A DNA stretch of 64,000 bases, from assembly GCA_038501785.1 (NCBI GenBank), contig JBAMJR010000161.1, forward strand, positions 6,503,001 to 6,567,000, in the 5' to 3' direction. Shown here piece by piece: positions 1 to 16,975 of the stretch. Within the stretch, counting starts at the first letter, position 1. Each line of letters begins with the position of its first letter. Under the pieces are notes generated by a model, which was not told the DNA's origin, ran no database searches, and saw only the letters and a list, made by a program, of their open reading frames with translations. Source of the stretch: Myoxocephalus aenaeus (Eukaryota > Chordata > Actinopteri > Perciformes > Cottidae). The translations under genes and the position numbers were made by a program.

Positions 1-1131
1 CGAACTTTCCAAAAGGCTTTGCGTCTCTTTGCAGAGACGTGCAATTCCAGCCACAAGATATTTCACCTTGGAACAAGAATCATTTTTATTTGCTTATATC
101 AGTAAACAGAGACGAGCTTTAGTTCCTCTGACATTTGCAGAAAAGAGTCATGCATCTCTGTCTGCACCTGCCGCACTAAGATCTTAATTCAGCGATGCTC
201 AACACAAGATAATCCTCTGTGGTCTACAAGTATTCACCCAAACAAGGTTCATGCCCAAATGAATTACATGCCCCAAAGAAATTCAGCCACACGCCAGAAA
301 TAATGCAAGTTCAATAAATAGAGGATTTCAATTAGGGCAACACTTGTAATAGAAGCACTATTGTTGTCTAATTGTGGACGGTATATAGCCGGAGGCATCT
401 TGGTAAGCTAAGCCCCATTAGATCTTGCTGAAAGTGTGCTGGCAGCCAAGAGTGTGTGGAGAGATGCTGAAGACAGTGGCGACTGTGCAGCTGTCCCAAA
501 CCCATGGTAGCCCCGCCCAACATGATCCACCAACACACCACAAATACTGTGGGGCCTTAATCCAGATCCAGTATACGCTCACACACAAGTTCCCATAACT
601 GAGCAGTGGCGTATTTCCCCCAGGAGAGGCTAAGTTAAATCAATGTCAGGAATCAATGAGAGCTTCATTGAATTTACAGTGCAGGAATATGAAATGTCAA
701 ACTGTAGATGTGGATTTGTTGTGGACTCTATCAGTGGCACATTTTACAGACAGAAGAGGTCCTCCGCTGAAGTTTAACCTCAGACATCAACAAAGCTTTT
801 CTATCCAGTATGTTTTTACGAGCATGAGCCTGGCTTCCTTTATGATTATACTCTGTTTTGCACACAGAAGATATTTATTATATATAAGATGTATGAAGAA
901 GCTTCCCATCAAGGCATCCCAAAATAACTTCTTCTTGTGGAATATTGGATACTTTCACCTTTGAACAATGCATTAAATGAAACAAATCTGTTTCAAAGGA
1001 AAAAAAACACTACTCACATCCCATGACTCACCTGTGATGAGAGATCACCAAGCAGAGATGTATGTTAGAAGTGGATGTGGTCACTGTGACATACCCATTA
1101 GTTTGTTGACAGCCGTTTGGAAGCCTTAAGT

Positions 1132-1181
1132 CTGGTATCGCCAGCTAGGTCGCGACCTGGTATCACCAGCTAGGTCGCGAC
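1132..1181. repeat. 25-bp tandem duplication containing a CpG-rich palindrome
   Basis: Two adjacent 25-bp copies (1132-1156 and 1157-1181) differ at one base. Each contains AGGTCGCGAC, which with the following CT forms the perfect 12-bp palindrome AGGTCGCGACCT. The unit is CpG-rich within otherwise AT-rich DNA. Confidence 0.85.
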
Positions 1182-4100
1182 CTATCAATCACATGGAAGC
1201 CACACCCTGAAAAATGCACTGCTTTATTGTCCTTTTCTATAAATAGGACCATCATTTAATAAATGAACATCATGCTGTATTGAGGAAAAATTGAAACTAG
1301 CGATTGAGACCATAAACTCATGTTTATAATGTTGATCGAGGTAATAAATCAGGAGTCATTTTCTTATAGACTTCTATACAATCTGACTTGTTTTTGCATC
1401 CAGAGGACTCGTCCCCTGCATGCCATTCGAAGGAATGCAAGTTTATGGCACCTCCACATTGGCTTCACTTTTCGTCTTCTCTCTGACCTAGCCTACTGCA
1501 AAACTATATGACATGATTAATGTAATATTGTAGTGGACAACACCTGCATCCTACTGTCTGTTCATGCATGAAGCATATCAGTTCACATTCACATGCAGCG
1601 TTTAGTATGAAACTTGTGTGATGTTTCATTAAATACCCGGCAGAATGAATGATCTAGCAGCTGATGCAGCCACAGATGTGAAGGGGGTTATTTTCATTCA
1701 GTATTCATTATCTTTAAGTCTTTACTGATCTTGTTTTCCACCTGCACACTCAACACTTGCACCCACTGAATTAATGAGAGCATCACCTGGAAAAAACACA
1801 CCGCTTTCAAGCTCAGCTGTGGAAACAGAGTCAGACTAAAGATCCCACAGGGACTGTCGGCAGAGAACAGAGGTCTGAGTTACACATTTCAGTCATGCCT
1901 AAGGAATTTAAAACAGATTATACTTTGCCAACCCTGCTGAAACAATAAAACAAGGAACATATATTAAGATAATCAAGACACACAGTTTGTGTGATTAAGG
2001 AAAGCTAATTGTCAGAGAGGGTGTTTGTGAAGTAGAAGAGAGTAATCTAAGAGGCCACATTAACCTTGAGCCTTTTCAAAAGCAAACACATATAAATGAA
2101 ATGAGCTCAGAGAAGCCTGACAAGAGGATGGAGAATCACTGGTGTTTGTAGACATTTCCAAACGTGTATTATTTACATAAGGATATCTCCTGTCTGAGGA
2201 CTCTGGCTGCTGTTTATCTACATATTGGACTGAGGAGTGTTTCACTCTCAGGACGTCCTGAAGCATTGCCAGGCTTAGTCACTGGTGGAATGGCTGCTGG
2301 GAGGATCTGGGTAGCCAGGCTTTGTTGGCTCTTGTCTAAACCATGTTGTTTTCTTTAATTTCCTGTTGATGGAGCTCGCAGATCTGATTTCCTGCCTACG
2401 CAGGAAAGATAATCTTGCTGTCTATCTGCTGACTTTGTTGGGGGAGAATTTCACTTCAATGAGCCACGACGACTTTATCTGAGACCCCCAAAACCCCCTT
2501 CACTGTCAGATAGGCCTCCCTGTTATGTGCACTTTGCATTTCATAATTTAGTTTTGATAAGACTTGGTGGGCGAGTGTGTAAAGGACAGAATATAAAACA
2601 TAAAACAAGTCAGTGTACTACATTTTACAACTGAGATAAAAACATAATCCAGCTTCCACCGGCAGGAACAACTAGATCTGAATCTGGTTTTATACAATAT
2701 ATCTGATACATAGTGTAGTGATGGTGCAGTGCAATAGACGTGGCTTGACATGGTAGCAAGATGGAAGAAGGTCAAAGAAACCGAGGAGGAATAATAAAGA
2801 TTGAGGATGGGGAGGAAGAACACATGTCTTCAATGGAGGGGAATATTTTGGTCTGGGCCCAATGTGAAGCATCTGCCACTCCTTTCTGGTGAAGCATCCT
2901 CTGGTAATGGTTGAGACTTAGCAGCTGGGACGCCTCATATAGGATCTCAATTTCTCCATCAGCTAATTTGAACATGAGTTGGCTACTTCTGTGTCTTCGG
3001 CTGTAAACTGTATCATTTGCGTTAGAATAGGATGCTAATGGCAGTCGGCGGGCAACATCCTATGAGCATTAGCAGGGGTATCAAACGCAAACGTTTGTGC
3101 ACACAGCAGCTCAGCCACGTCCACAGGTATGGGACTGCACTCCAGGCCGTGCAGTAGTATACATCCCTGACATCTTTCCATTTGCCAGTGGATGGATGAG
3201 CTTGACCCCTGAGTACTTGAACTTGTTCGCCCTGAAGCTAGAGCAACACATTCTCCACTGTATCAACATCACTCTGTTAAAATGTTTCCATTCGCCGGAT
3301 GTTGAAAGAGGGACCACCTCTGAGGTGTAGTTTCATACAGATTAGAGTCACATGGAGACTCTTTGTGTTGCTGCTGAGATGTGCCTTTAATCGAGTACAA
3401 CAACATGTGGGTGTAAGCCTGAGCGCTGCAATGACTTCATGTTTCTGGTGTAGCTTGCACAACACCGTTAGCAGGAACTTGGGTCCAACATGATCTATTA
3501 TTGAGGCCCTTTCTTTCTCTTCACTTCACTGAGTTCATACATATTTTCATGCGGAAGGTTATCATAACATGACCTCATGAAAAGCTAAACAAAGCATTCC
3601 TTCTCCTCCTGCGCAGAATAAAAATCGTCTACGTCCCTCCCCATGCATTTTCATTTTCTCCCTCTTATTCACAGCTCTTGTTGACGTCTTTCCTTTCCTT
3701 TCCTTTCCTTATTTCTCTGGCCATCTTTCCATTTGTCCATCCCTCCTTCTTTCTCTCCTCCTGGTCTACCCAGCCCCTAATTAGAGGGGAGTAAAAATAA
3801 GAGTGGTGTTGCTAAGCTTTGGCAGACCGTAGTCAAGCAAACCAGGTCTTCTGCCAGACGAGAAACCTTTCGGGCACGGTTGCCAGCACATAGCCTTTAA
3901 GTGGGTCACGAAACTGAAACCCGGGCTTTTTGGTGCTTAAAGCAACCCTCTGGAGGCAGAGTGCCCCAACCAGAAGGTCAAACATCCCCTCAATCAATAC
4001 CGCCAAATCTCAGACTCCTCGGGGGCCGCGGTGCCAAATTTATGAGTGAGCTTTTACACTGGCTCCATCACCTGTGGGCTGGAACAGGATAAGGTGGTTT

Positions 4101-4707
4101 TCTTGAGTCAGCCTGAACAGGAACTTGGTACTGCAAGCTATTTATCTTCCTATTTTCTTATTCAGCACTGTAACTGGATAGACCCAGATGGTGGCCACCA
4201 GGCGTGTATTTCAGGCTGTTTATATTTGGATGCATCTCCAGGGATACTCTCATTACTGACATGGCTGTTATATCAATACCTGATGAGTTTACAAATAACA
4301 CAGCATTGCCAAAGATGTTTCTTGAGGTCATTCTTTTTGTATATCAATTTTTATAATTATGTGAGGAGTTCTTTTCAGATTTGGAGTTTTCTCTTTTTCG
4401 AAGATGCTTTTTTTCTTCTTCTTTTTCTGGATGCTCTGTTACACATTGTACCCTGACATGTGTCCCTCACTAGTGAGAAAGTAAACAGTATCATATTCAG
4501 CTGCAATGCCTTGTGTTGTGACTGTAGGATTCTTGCTTCGTAGTCAAATAACCTGAGCTGAATCATTTATTTTTGGCATGTGCTCTTCAACCTCTGCCAC
4601 CTACATTCCTAGCTGATGTCGGGCATCCTGAATGGCTGGTTTCAGGGTTGTTATGGCTCACCCCAGTGTTACGATTGTCAAAAGTGCACAGGCCTGGCTG
4701 CCTCTCG

Positions 4708-4762
4708 CTGTGCAAAAGAGGGCTGACAAGGAAAGGATGCAGACAACTGATTTATCTTTTCT
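4708..4762 (+). repeat. Dispersed repeat copy 1 (paired with 8058-8114)
   Basis: The 25 bases at 4731-4755 recur exactly at 8083-8107. One mismatch and then six identical bases follow, and the preceding 20 or so bases align with several substitutions. The two copies are in the same orientation about 3.35 kb apart. The family is not recognised. Confidence 0.6.
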
Positions 4763-5234
4763 ATGAGTGTGCAGTTTCTGCAGAAAGACGTATTTGTCAC
4801 ATACTTGTTTTAATAGGTTGTGTGGTGTTACCTTACATTATTAAAGGTTTATGAGGGGAAATATGGGAGAACCCAAACTGTCAGTTAACCTTGGCTGCAG
4901 CCAGTAATTAGACTGCAAGCACACACAATGGTTAGACTACTGACTCAGATTTAGGAGGCAGAATGCTGGTTTGGATTTAATCCCAGAAGAAATGGTCCCT
5001 TCTTTGGTTCTACAGACAATAATACCACGGCGATGCACTGGTGTGGGCTTTCAGTCTTGTGTTGACTTGAACGTGCACATTGCCTGCATTTATTACAGTC
5101 AGTTTTTTTTTCATGTGATGCTTTTAAGCTCCTAAATCTTTCAAAGGAAAAGCTTGATGTTTTGGACATATTCTCTTTTGCTTTCCTGTTGAGAGTTAAA
5201 TGAGAAGACCACTACCATGTTCATGTCTTTACAC

Positions 5235-5725
5235 TTACTACAAAGCAGCTGCCAGTTATCTTAGCTTAGCGTTAGCACTTGGAACAGGGGGAAACAGCTA
5301 GTGTGGATCTGTCTGATGGTAACAAGGTCTTCCTACCAGCAGCTCGGAAGCTCACTAGTTAACACTTCATAACCTGTTTGTTAAATCCGTACAAAAAACT
5401 GTAACAACAAGTGTAACAACAACACCCGGCCAAGAAACAGTCCAGCACACAAACCCTCATAGAAACTACATATGTAGTTTTTTTGTAGAGGTTAAACGAA
5501 CAAGACACCAAGTGTTAATTTGTGAGCTTTAGAGGTGCTGGTAGGTTGGCTTTGTTGCCTTCTGACTAGCTGTTTACAGTCTATATGCTGAACTAAGCTA
5601 AACAGCTGATGGTCATAGCTTCATACTGTACTGCCAGACACGAGAGTGGTACTGATCTGCTCATCCAACTCTCTGCAAGAAAGTGAATCAGCATGTTTTC
5701 TGAAATGTCAAACTATTCTTTGAAG
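5235..5725 (+). mobile_element. Dispersed percomorph repeat (MITE-like DNA element remnant)
   Basis: The order of motifs matches a very abundant repeat I know from perch-like fish. It begins with CTTAGCTTAGCGTTAGCA and GGAACAGGGGGAAACAGCTAG. It continues with a central GTTAAATCCGTACAAAAA stretch and GGCCAAGAAACAGTCC. It ends with TATGCTGAACTAAGCTAA, GAGAGTGGTACTGATCT and TCTGAAATGTCAAACTATTC. The AGCTTAGC-type motif near the start and its complement near the end give an inverted arrangement. I cannot name the family with certainty. The copy is diverged and has no coding capacity. Confidence 0.75.
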
Positions 5726-5975
5726 AGAACAAACAGAACAGTTCAAATTGCTTTTTATTTTAAATCTCCAGCTGTGACTTCTGATAGATTTCCGCTCCTC
5801 TTCTTGTAACTTCCTCAACATCCATCATCGATTTATGGTCTGCCTTAAATAACAGGGTTATGAAACACGCTGGTCTCAGCTGAAAGTCTGAAAATACAGT
5901 CCATATAATATTCCAACCTTGTTGCTCTGTTTCTCAGGAAATGGTTGGCGGAATGAACTTGTGCTAGACTGCACT

Positions 5976-6012
5976 GGGAGGAGGAGGAGGAGGTGGAGGA
6001 GGAGGAGGAGGG
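5976..6012. repeat. GGA trinucleotide repeat
   Basis: A run of GGA units is interrupted once by GGT. It is purine-rich on the + strand. Confidence 0.9.
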
Positions 6013-6141
6013 TGTTGCCGGGGATGCTAACTTAAAAAAGTACAGTACCTTCCTATTCATGCTCGCTGGCTAACAGGTGGCCAGGAAATGACACATGGAA
6101 AGTCACCTAACACACCTACTTTATTTCAGCCAACTACATCC

Positions 6142-8984
<2,843 letters not shown>

Positions 8985-9185
8985 AGTGATAGCACTTAAT
9001 TAAAAGTTAAGGAATCACCAAAGTTATTACCAATGTTTGTACCAATGTTTGTACCAAATAAAAATGACAGGGGGATTACCAATACATCACCTATGAACCA
9101 TGATTGTCAGGCCCATTTGTGTGGCAATCCATCCAATAGTGAGATATTTTAGTCTGAGAGTGGTGGACTGACCGACCAACAGACC
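8985..9185 (+). mobile_element. Dispersed fish repeat fragment
   Basis: AAAGTTAAGGAATCACCAAA, then GTTTGTACCAAA and TGGCAATCCATCCAATAGT, then GAGATATTTTAGTCTGAGAG and TGGTGGACTGACCGACC, follow the order of a common teleost interspersed repeat known to me. The GTTTGTACCAAT block is locally duplicated (9031-9055). The family name is not certain. Confidence 0.65.
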
Positions 9186-10374
9186 AACCTGATGTGTCGT
9201 CTTCATGTCTTCCACACAGAGGGCCTCTCCCGTATTACACATTGTACTGCTGTCCGACACGCTGGCCAGAAGGACAGTAACAGGAATCAGAATATATGCC
9301 CAGTTTGTTGAAATAACTTCCTCTCCTTCAGGGGTGGACTCCACGTCGCCTGATGTTCTGTGAGATTCAAGGCCTCTGAGGCTTTCCACAGTGTGTCATT
9401 TCCTCCCTGGAATCTGTGGAATAGTCATATCACTTCCTAAAGCCAGGCTGTGGCCCACTTGGCTGACACTCCTCTTTGTTCATGGCTGCTTTTATGGGCT
9501 TATGGCTGTGCCATGGTCAGCACATGTCCAAGACTGTCAAAAACTTTATTTCCTCTGCGTTTCTTTTTCCTTTCCCATTTAACTGTTGGAAAATTAATGA
9601 GTGCAACTGTCATCCATTTCAATATAATTCCCAGGCTTTGATTGGCGTTTGGCGCAGGTCTTTATTGTGTGGCCAAAGACAGGCCACATAAAAAGCCCCA
9701 AAAAGCTTTCAAAGCCAATACCCGTATATGGTGTTGGTTAAACCATTAAAGAAACATTGAATTGCTCATTTGATGCAAAGTTCAACTTTGAGTGATACAA
9801 GTCTGGAGTGTATCACTAAAATGAGAAAGTGTTAATGAGAAAACAGCTGCTTCGACACTTTATTCCCTAAACTTAAACACTTTCTGTGAGGCAGTCTGCT
9901 TTCTTTCCTGAAGGTTGAGTTGGCCACTGGTTGGATGAAAAAGAAGGGAAGAAGGGAAAAAAAATAACTTTTCCATCCAGCCCCTGGATCTGCATGTGGA
10001 AGTTTTAATGGGAGTCAGATGTGCTCCTAATCAAAGGAATATGGCGGGAAATGTTAGTGAACCCAGGCAGGGAGAAATAGGACTACAGGAACTGTGATAA
10101 GACTCAAAGACAGTGACAAATTACACTCCTGGACTTCAGAGCCAACAAACAAATTCACAGTAGGTCTAGAGTTGTTTTTATCTCTGCTGGGAACACGGTC
10201 CTATGATGGTGTTAAATGCCATTTTATGAGGTTCTGTACATTATGGGATTAAAAACCAAATAGCTTGTAAAACTAGGTCAGGCTGTAGATCTTTTTTAGT
10301 GGCTACGATATTAGAGTTCTTACATATTGTTATTATATTAGCAATGCTAATTAATTTCCCCAACATCATTTGGT
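9186..10374. other. Intergenic, no gene recognised
   Basis: Unremarkable AT-rich sequence with no exon-like segment that I can defend. Confidence 0.6.
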
Positions 10375-10377
10375 ATT

Positions 10378-10905
10378 TAAAGCAACTATGGCACATATTT
10401 TCACATCAACAATGGAACGAAAGACTATGTGTTATGTGAGGCGGTCATTGACGTAGCAACAGATAATTATCACCTGACTCTTCCCCCCAACGCTAGAGAA
10501 CATTTTAATGTCTTTCCGCTCATTGTTTTTTGTTTTACGCCACACAACTATCATTTTTGTTCACTCTCATTGCCCTCGTCAGTGCTGTTCTTGGCTGCAG
10601 CTGACAGCTGTTTTCATCACAAAAGCTCAAAACAACAAAAAAACAATTGCATGTTACCCGTCCAGCAATAAACAGACAAAGTTAGCGACTAGCTGATGAA
10701 TACAGCAGAGCATTTAGCAGCTTAAGAGCCAATTTTTCTCTCAAGAGTTGGTAGAGACGGAAAACAGCTAAACGGAGACTGAACATTGGACTTCCATCCG
10801 TCAGATGGCCAAATATGTAACTCCAAATTAATGCTAATGTTGCTCCATGTCTGCTCGATATGTCAATAGGCAATTGCTTGCCACATCAACTTAAATGATG
10901 ACATG
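10378..10905 (+). mobile_element. Dispersed percomorph repeat
   Basis: The right part has GTTAGCGACTAGCTGATGAA, GCATTTAGCAGCTTAAGAGC and GTTGGTAGAGACGGAAAACAGC. It continues with AACATTGGACTTCCATCCGT, AACTCCAAATTAATGCTAAT and CAATAGGCAATTGCTTGCC. This matches the order of a common perch-like fish repeat. The left boundary is approximate. There is no coding capacity. Confidence 0.65.
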
Positions 10906-13003
<2,098 letters not shown>

Positions 13004-16000
13004 GAGAGAGGAGAGTGAAGCGCCAGTCATCTGAATCACCTGGACGGAGTCTGAGCTCACAATGAAAGGTGGTGTCCCAAGTTCAAAGAGTTAATGTTCC
13101 TCCACTCCCTCGCTGTATTCTCATTGTCTGAATCACCCATCTGTGGTATTAAGGAATATTTTCAGTCCTGTCTGGTATTTAGTTTCCCAAAGGAGCAATT
13201 TTAGGCGTTATGCGTCATTAACAATCACAGTTGATGGAGAAGAACAGATGAAGATTTTTTTACTCCTTCTATGTTTGGATAGATGAAAAATAGAAACTTT
13301 GCTGTTCTTACATCCGTCCCACTCCTGGGGCAGAAAGTATAAAGTTGTTTTTGACGAAGGGCCACGGTCTTTCCTAAACCAAAGGAAAACTGCAGAATAT
13401 TACAACTTCTGTTTTCTTTTGTAGCTCCTGCCAAAGGTTATATCAGTTATGATAACAGCAAAGTTAGATCTTAGGACTGGAATAGTTCAAACAGGGCAAC
13501 AAGCATGAGCGCCCAGACAATCTCACAGCTTCTAAACAAACCCCAAGGTTAGTCAAACTTACTTGGAAGAGAAAACAATCCTAAAACTAGAGTCCATCTT
13601 GTGATGGGACCACAAGAGCAGTGACACCAAATCTGTTCTTAAACTCTGCCTTCATTTGATCTCAACTACACACCTGTATGGTTCTCGTGAATCTGTCCAC
13701 AGACAGACACATAAGCACCTGGCAAAGTACTTTGCCTCTTCTGTGGTAGTTCCTGCTACAGTAGGACCAGGACCACATCTTGCCATGATGACTCACAAAC
13801 AGACGCACAATGTGAAAACAATACCATGTCGCTGTTGCGGCTGTTAATGATACAAATGTTATCCGAACCGTCCATTGTAAACATGCGATAACATTGTTTA
13901 TAGATGTACTCCTAAGTGGACTTTGTACATATTGTGTACAGTGTGTACTGACTTTACAATGTCAGACTTGGTTCAGATTTAGTCAAAGCTGTATCAGTAT
14001 ATCTTTTGACACAGCAATAGTTGTTACAATAGATGTTACCAGTCAGCACATACAGTAACACATGCTTTGGTTTGCTTTGGCTTCATAGTGATTAATGGAG
14101 ACGGATATTGAATGCTGTTGAATGGACACACAGACAATGTATTGTTTAAAATGTACAACAATCGTGAATTATCTTTTGACCATGACATTTCCCAAAAGCC
14201 CAACGCTCTTCAAGCATATTCTTAGGCAGAGAGACATAGATAATGAACTGTATCTTTGACAATTACACTGCCATCAGTGTTTACATGACCACTGAGCTGT
14301 GACTGGCATTGACAGGAGTTCAGAGAGGACACTGAACACCACAGAAGCCGAGTCCTCCCAGCGTGAACCACAGTAATATCCCCTCCCAAAGCACTAAGGC
14401 ATATAAAGCTGATTAGCCAGCTAATAAATCTGATTAACCAGATATAGCAATTCTGGGATGTAATAATAGACCATGAGCCAACATATACAAGCTAGGCTAA
14501 TCACCATCATTTCAATATATTCCCTCTCTGCTGGGGATGTAAAAGTCTGTCCAGCTGCCCAGTGGAACCAGTATACTCTCATTCATCCCACAATGGCCTC
14601 TATTTTCTAACGTAATCTTAAAATTAAAAAGGTATTAGAAATTGATTATGTTTGGTTTATTGAATGTTAAGGTTGTAATACAAATCAGAACATCAGCTGA
14701 CTTCCTGCATCTCACTTGCTCTTTGCTTAGCTGTTATTCTTTTCTACTTGTCCTATTTTTTGCTACTTGTCTCAAACTGCAACACATCTGTTTGTGATTA
14801 TCTTCTTTGAACTGCCTTCTGCTACCCACAACGTTAACGTGACACAAACAGTAACGTAATGGACTACAGACAGAGCCATGCCCTTGACTGCTCCATGCCT
14901 CTCTGCTTATCAGAATCGATGAAGTGCACAGACTGTCAGACATTGTTACAGAAGATTGGACTTTCGCACTGGAGACGTCTGGAAATGGACAGCTATCTCT
15001 AAATGACACCACAACTTTCCCAAGACTCACTGAAATGAAACCGGTGAAGTCATGTGCTGTTATTGGGATTTCTACCTGCTGGGATAATCTGAGTGCTAAA
15101 CCGAGAGATACGTGCAAGACTGTCCCCCCACAGAGGGCAACTTTTATGGATTTAGCTTAGCCAACTATTACCCCGGACATCTGGTGAACAACCAACAGCG
15201 GGCATAAGCACAAACAAACCACAGTCAATCCCAACATTGTGAGTGGAAAACATCTTTGGATGATTATTAAATCCCAAAGAGACAGAGGTGGAGATGGCTG
15301 CTGATGAGACATGGGAGTATTATGAAGAGAGCCATTTGACAGGATAAAGCAAAAGTTACACATGTGGAAGTCCAGTTTTTTTCTGAGTGGACCACAGCCA
15401 AAAGTCAACAAAGGGATCAGCCGGTTGAGCACACTGAAGACTCAACACATAGCTCAGCAAAACCTGCAGTCTCAAGGGCATCAACTACAGTACGTTGATA
15501 TATTATATCTGTTCTGTTGGCCTCCACCAAGCAGGTCTGGAGTTGAAGTACTGATGGACCATTTTTGGTTCAGTCATGTCTAAGATGACGCACCCAGCAG
15601 CCTCGGCGCCACAAAGACAAAGCACCACAGCCTCGATGTCACCATGTTGACAACCAGCTCATGGAGCGCTCTCTGCATTCCTCCTCCCTTTACTTTCCCC
15701 TGCCTCACCCTTTTTGTGATATGATAAAAAAGGAAGTACTGATTAATGCTTGAATTAAATGATTTCAGAGGTCAGTGTCACCCCAACCAAGCACATTGTG
15801 TAACACCAACCTTACTGATAATGAAGACGACACAAAGAGAGCACAACCCTGACGAGCTGACGAGACTGATAAGGCCACCAAAAGTTAGCCTCATGAGCCT
15901 CTTCTTCTGGACTTCATGTTCCTATTCCTGTTTAGATACGTAGTAGAATGAACAAGATGCACTCAAACAACTCTGCAGAGTTATCAAATATGATTTATTT

Positions 16001-16130
16001 GAATTCCTCGATCTGAGCTGCACCTAAATATACTAAATACTGTGCAAACTCGTTTGGTGACTTTACTGAACTGCTGTCTATAATCTACATTGACGACGCC
16101 CAGGACAGCGGTGCTAAATAACTGTTTTGT
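13004..16130. other. Intergenic, no gene recognised
   Basis: Long AT-rich stretch with no supportable gene. The tract at about 14,380-14,510 contains several homeodomain-like TAAT/ATTA cores and may be a regulatory element, but this is only a guess from composition. Confidence 0.55.
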
Positions 16131-16134
16131 GGAC

Positions 16135-16975
16135 TGAGCTCAGACACAATATGGCATCAGATCTTCTGCCAATAACCAACACTTTTCTACTCTCAGGCTA
16201 TTGCCCACAGCCCAGGAAAAAAGTGATGTTATTAAGCCCCTCTTAAAAAAGAACAATCTAGACACCTCACAAATGAACAATTAGAGTCCAATGTGAAACC
16301 TCCTATTTTTAATTAAAATTATTCTCCCTCAGCACCCTCTTGGCCCGAAACAATTGTTTTGATGTTTTCCAGTTAGGAGCTGGACCAACGCGCTGAGACA
16401 GCTCTTGGTTGATAATGAAATCTTGGTATTATTGGACATCAAAGCTGCATTTGATACGGTTGACCACAACATATTAATAGACAGACTGGAAAACTGGGCT
16501 TTCAGCACTGTGCGAACTGGTTTGAATCCTATTTGAAGGAGTATCTGCTCTCTTCTGTTCCACAACTTCATGTTTCCACCAGCTGAGTTTCTGGAAAGCA
16601 ACAAAATATCTGTCCACCAGCCCACTGTGACTCCTGATGCTGGGGTTGTGCTGGCTGAAGTCGAGTTGCCACAGACGACTGGGCCGCTCTAACTGCAAAT
16701 GTAAACTATAGGCCGACACCACACGTGAAGATTATAAGATAGCCGTGATATTTTGACCGGCTCTCAGAGTTTCAGCAGTTTGGTTGAATTTAGTATAATC
16801 TTGCCCTGCTGTTAGTTAGGGGTTCCTTTTTTTTAATAACTGATGACCCAGAAGTGAAATGCTGGCCCCAGTTTCTTTGGAGCAGGCATTACACATTGCA
16901 CCTTTAACGCCTTTCTGTTTTATGTAAAGCACTTTGAATTGCCTTGTTGTTGCAAGGTGCTATTCAAATGAACAC
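16135..16975 (+). mobile_element. Decayed L2-type LINE fragment (reverse transcriptase plus 3' tail)
   Basis: This is a non-LTR retrotransposon relic. In shifting frames it reads SDLLPITNTFLLSGYCPQ (about 16,156-16,209) and VIKPLLKKNNLDTSQMNN (about 16,225-16,280). It then reads LVLLDIKAAFDTVDHNILID (about 16,422-16,482) and ANWFESYLKE (about 16,511-16,540). These match the L2/Maui reverse transcriptase, including the AFDTVDH block next to catalytic motif A. At least two frameshifts, an in-frame stop after MNN and a deletion between the second and third blocks show it is dead. The end at 16,924-16,975 (GTAAAGCACTTTGAATTGCC, then GGTGCTATTCAAATG) is the typical L2 3' terminus. Known family features and sequence agree, so I am fairly sure of the class. 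Confidence 0.85.

Larger units (their letters stand above)
1..5234. other. Intergenic, no gene recognised
   Basis: No open frame here has splice context, composition or similarity that I recognise as a gene. The stretch is AT-rich with short pyrimidine tracts, such as the CCTTT repeats near 3,690-3,710. Overlapping minus-strand frames at about 2,690-3,465 look slightly more protein-like than the rest, but I cannot assign them; an eroded mobile element is possible. The only clear structures are the small repeats listed separately. Confidence 0.6.

Noticed and set aside
4046..4456. 136-codon + strand frame in the upstream intergenic region
   Set aside because: Its composition follows the T-rich DNA and no family is recognised.
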